This document shows, one piece after another, positions 62,123 through 64,000 of a stretch of DNA of 64,000 nt. Location: NCBI GenBank assembly GCA_050955045.1, contig JBPBQV010000002.1:124001-188000 (forward strand), given 5' to 3'. The translations under genes and the position numbers were made by a program. Position 1 is the first letter of the stretch, and each line of letters starts with the position of its first letter. The notes beneath the pieces are model-generated. The model was not told the DNA's origin. It ran no database searches and saw only the letters and a list, made by a program, of their open reading frames with translations. The stretch is from Mucilaginibacter_A sp050955045 (GTDB lineage: Bacteria > Bacteroidota > Bacteroidia > Sphingobacteriales > Sphingobacteriaceae).

Positions 62123-63024
62123 ATGGATATTGATAAAGCCTATCAGTTAATAGTTCAAAAACTCATTCTCTGGTTACGCGAGTTTGTAAAATTATTGCCG
62201 AATATTTTGATCTCGGTTATTGTGCTGGTTGCAGGTATCTATATTGCAGGTTGGATAAGAACGCTTATCTTTAAATTAATTGGTAAGATTTCTGATAATA
62301 AAACATTAAACAGATTATTTTCATCTGTTATTTACATTGTTTTTATTGGCATTACCCTGTTTACGGTACTTAGTATTTTACATCTGGATACTGCAGTAAC
62401 TTCTATTCTGGTAGGTGCTGGCATTGTAGGTTTGGGATTGGCTTTTGCTTTTCAGGATATTGCATCCAATTTAATCTCTGGTATTTTTATTTCTTTCAGA
62501 AAGCCCATTCATGTAGGCGATATTGTAAAACTGAAAGATTATATGGGCAAGGTGGAAGAAATAAATTTACGGGATACAATGTTGCGTACTTTCCAGGGCC
62601 AGATGGTTATTATTCCCAACAAAGACGTTTATCAAAACCCGATTGAAAACTTTTCTATGCTTGGGAAAAGACGGTTTGATTTGTCTGTAGGTGTTTCCTA
62701 CGGAGAAGACCTGGAAAAAGTAGAACAGGTAACTCTGCAAACCTTAAAAAGCATGAAGGACTTATCTGCAGAGGATGAGATTACCTTTTTTACCAGGAAT
62801 TTGCTGGCAGTACAATTAATTTTACGTTGCGGCTTTGGGCAAACTCGCCAGAGCAGGCTATGTACCTTAAAGTAGGCAGTGAAGCCATTAAGAGCCTGAA
62901 AAAAGCGTATGACGAAAATAATATCATGCTCCCCTTCCCTACCATAACTTTAGATTTTGGTGTAAAAGGAGGCCTGCCTTTGAGTAAAGTTTCCTTAAAT
63001 GTAACTGATAATCTCTCGAAATAA
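62123..63024 (+). pseudogene. MscS-family mechanosensitive channel, frameshifted
   Basis: The first frame (62123-62875) gives an MscS-type protein: three N-terminal TM segments, the pore helix VGAGIVGLGLAFAFQDIASNLISGIFI near 91-117 and the beta domain HVGDIVKLKDYMGKVEEINLRDTMLRT. After FF near residue 223 the frame is lost and ends in an unrelated tail. The other frame continues EFAGSTINFTLRLWANSPEQ, then FPTITLDFGVKGG to a stop at 63024, exactly the expected C-terminus. Adding one T to the six-T run at 62786-62791 would restore FFYQEFAGST. It is either a real frameshift, a slippage site or a sequencing error. Confidence 0.85.
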
Positions 63025-63137
63025 AGGATAGCATTCCAAACAGAACGCAAACTTTGCTTTCTCTTTCTTTCGTCTAACTATAAGGGTTTCTTGATAAATT
63101 GACTCTGCGTATTTTCAATAAAAATTCAAAACAGGTT

Positions 63138-64000
63138 TTATTTAACTAATACAACAGATTCTACTTCTATGCTTTGCGGGCGTGTAAGTTTTGGCTGAAG
63201 TGAATCTGCAACATAGCTTACTTCTATTTTATCCAGCTGATTTAACTTAAAAACATTTGTTTGTGCCGCTTTAAACCAAAGTGGCATAAAGCCCGGATAT
63301 GGGCGTGGTAAAAGCAAAGCAGAATCAGCCTGTAAGTTGCTCAGCGGTATTTCTATATTCTGATACTGCTGATTTAGGGTGATAAAAGAAGCATTGGAGG
63401 AAGCATCAGCATCAATCAAAGCAATTTTTATTTTAACGGGCTGCGGGTTATTTGTTTTTGCACGGATAACCAATTTGCTAAACAAAGAAAGTTCGGAAAC
63501 TCTTCCTTTCAAATGATCAGCAACAAACATTTGCCAGCCAATGCTTTGTTTATCACCTAAATTTGGTGATGAAAGTTTAAACGAAAGTTGGTCTGTTTTT
63601 TCTCCTGCAACTAATTCCGGACCTTCAGTTCTGCTGTAAACTGGCGTGTAAACATTAAGCTTTGCATAATCTTTTGCAGCACTAAATAGTTCGAGTGCAC
63701 TGGAGTTTGATGCAACAAAAATCGGCCAGCTTTCCTGATGAAAATTGTCCCACGCAAAAGGATCACCAACAATTGCTCCCGGAAAAGTAACCGTTTGTTG
63801 ATTTGATTTTTGGATAACAACACGATAATTCAGCAAACCTGGCGTAACCATTTCTGCCGGAACTTCCGCTTCGTAATGTCCTGCTGTCTTTCTGTTCATT
63901 GCAATCATTTTATACATGCCGAGCACTTTATTTATTTGCAGCATTACTTTATCGGCAGCATCAACTCCAACAATGGTTGCTTTTAGGGTGAAAGTTTTAT
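63138..64000 (-). CDS. Secreted protein, C-terminal part (cut by window edge)
   Basis: The frame is open through the right edge, so the Met at 63944 is internal (KTFTLKATIVGVDAADKVML precedes it). The visible 287 residues are beta-rich: an immunoglobulin-like segment ending TPGLLNYRVVIQ, WPIFVASNSSALELF, then a segment like a carbohydrate-binding or galactose-binding-like domain (SELSLFSKLVIRAKTNNPQPVKIKIALIDADASS). Probably a secreted or membrane-linked glycan-active protein; no catalytic site is visible. An exact repeat copy encodes NASFI. Confidence 0.7.
   Translation of the reverse strand, partial: KTFTLKATIVGVDAADKVMLQINKVLGMYKMIAMNRKTAGHYEAEVPAEMVTPGLLNYRVVIQKSNQQTVTFPGAIVGDPFAWDNFHQESWPIFVASNSSALELFSAAKDYAKLNVYTPVYSRTEGPELVAGEKTDQLSFKLSSPNLGDKQSIGWQMFVADHLKGRVSELSLFSKLVIRAKTNNPQPVKIKIALIDADASSNASFITLNQQYQNIEIPLSNLQADSALLLPRPYPGFMPLWFKAAQTNVFKLNQLDKIEVSYVADSLQPKLTRPQSIEVESVVLVK
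63381..63394 (-). repeat. 14-base repeat, exact copy inside last gene
   Basis: GATAAAAGAAGCAT on plus, preceded by TTTAGGGT; the gene on minus reads (A)AT-GCT-TCT-TTT-ATC, NASFI. Confidence 0.92.

Noticed and set aside
62827..63024. Separate small gene after mscS
   Set aside because: Its sequence is the missing C-terminus of MscS; best explained by a frameshift.
668..63394. The dispersed 14-mer as a CRISPR array
   Set aside because: Spacing is irregular over 60 kb, copies lie in both orientations and inside genes, and no cas genes are present.
668..63394. The dispersed 14-mer as a Chi or KOPS-type polar motif
   Set aside because: Orientation is balanced along the window, whereas those motifs are strand-skewed.

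Overview
The window looks like a chromosomal segment of a Bacteroidota bacterium, most likely a Sphingobacteriaceae-type organism (Pedobacter/Mucilaginibacter relatives). Grounds: AT-rich DNA, genes without Shine-Dalgarno sites, promoters of the Bacteroidota form TTTG-N19/20-TAnnTTTG, the ftsX-DUF3098-uppP-truB-ribF block, a CarboxypepD_reg/TonB-type outer-membrane protein, DUF4142 and DUF2147 proteins, and ribosomal proteins with Bacteroidota-style C-terminal tails. No phage, insertion sequence, CRISPR array or rRNA was seen.

Layout. 1-5.8 kb: end of an ABC exporter gene, a small acidic protein, then ftsX, a DUF3098 protein, uppP, truB, ribF and a DUF2157-like membrane protein. 6-14.6 kb: a second ABC exporter, DUF4142 protein, SDR dehydrogenase, MFS pump, aquaporin, malate:quinone oxidoreductase, DUF92 protein. 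14.7-20.3 kb: MoxR ATPase and SurA-like chaperone (overlapping), an unrecognised protein overlapping rdgB, and dnaK. 20.6-41.5 kb: the ribosomal superoperon, all on the minus strand (rpsL-rpsG-fusA-rpsJ, then rplC through rplQ with secY, map, infA, rpmJ and rpoA). It is split between rpsJ and rplC by a fungal-type prephenate dehydrogenase gene and an unknown coiled-coil membrane protein gene, and rplC has its own strong promoter. 41.7-50.2 kb: endonuclease III homologue, aldo/keto reductase, cupin, DUF2147, CarboxypepD_reg protein, M1 peptidase, YffB/ArsC-like protein, outer-membrane beta-barrel protein. 50.6-58.5 kb: lpd, crtZ, murB, an ECF sigma factor, and a carotenoid cluster: crtI divergent from crtB-unknown-lycopene cyclase-cytochrome b5, the last four translationally coupled. 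58.5-64 kb: PfkB kinase, tRNA-Asn, a corA remnant, a cation/proton antiporter, a lipoprotein, a frameshifted mscS and the C-terminal part of a secreted protein.

The most striking feature is not a gene. A 14-base word, ATGCTTCTTTTATC (complement GATAAAAGAAGCAT), occurs 13 times exactly by my reading and more than 30 further times with one or a few changes, including a second form, ATGCTGTTTTTATC. Copies lie on both strands, mostly between genes, often as inverted pairs in or around terminators, sometimes overlapping start codons, and sometimes inside genes in several different reading frames. The core is usually followed about six bases later by an A-rich stretch. This resembles the DNA uptake sequences of Neisseria and Haemophilus in length, density, placement and flanking pattern. 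The uptake function is a hypothesis; the repeat family itself is directly visible.
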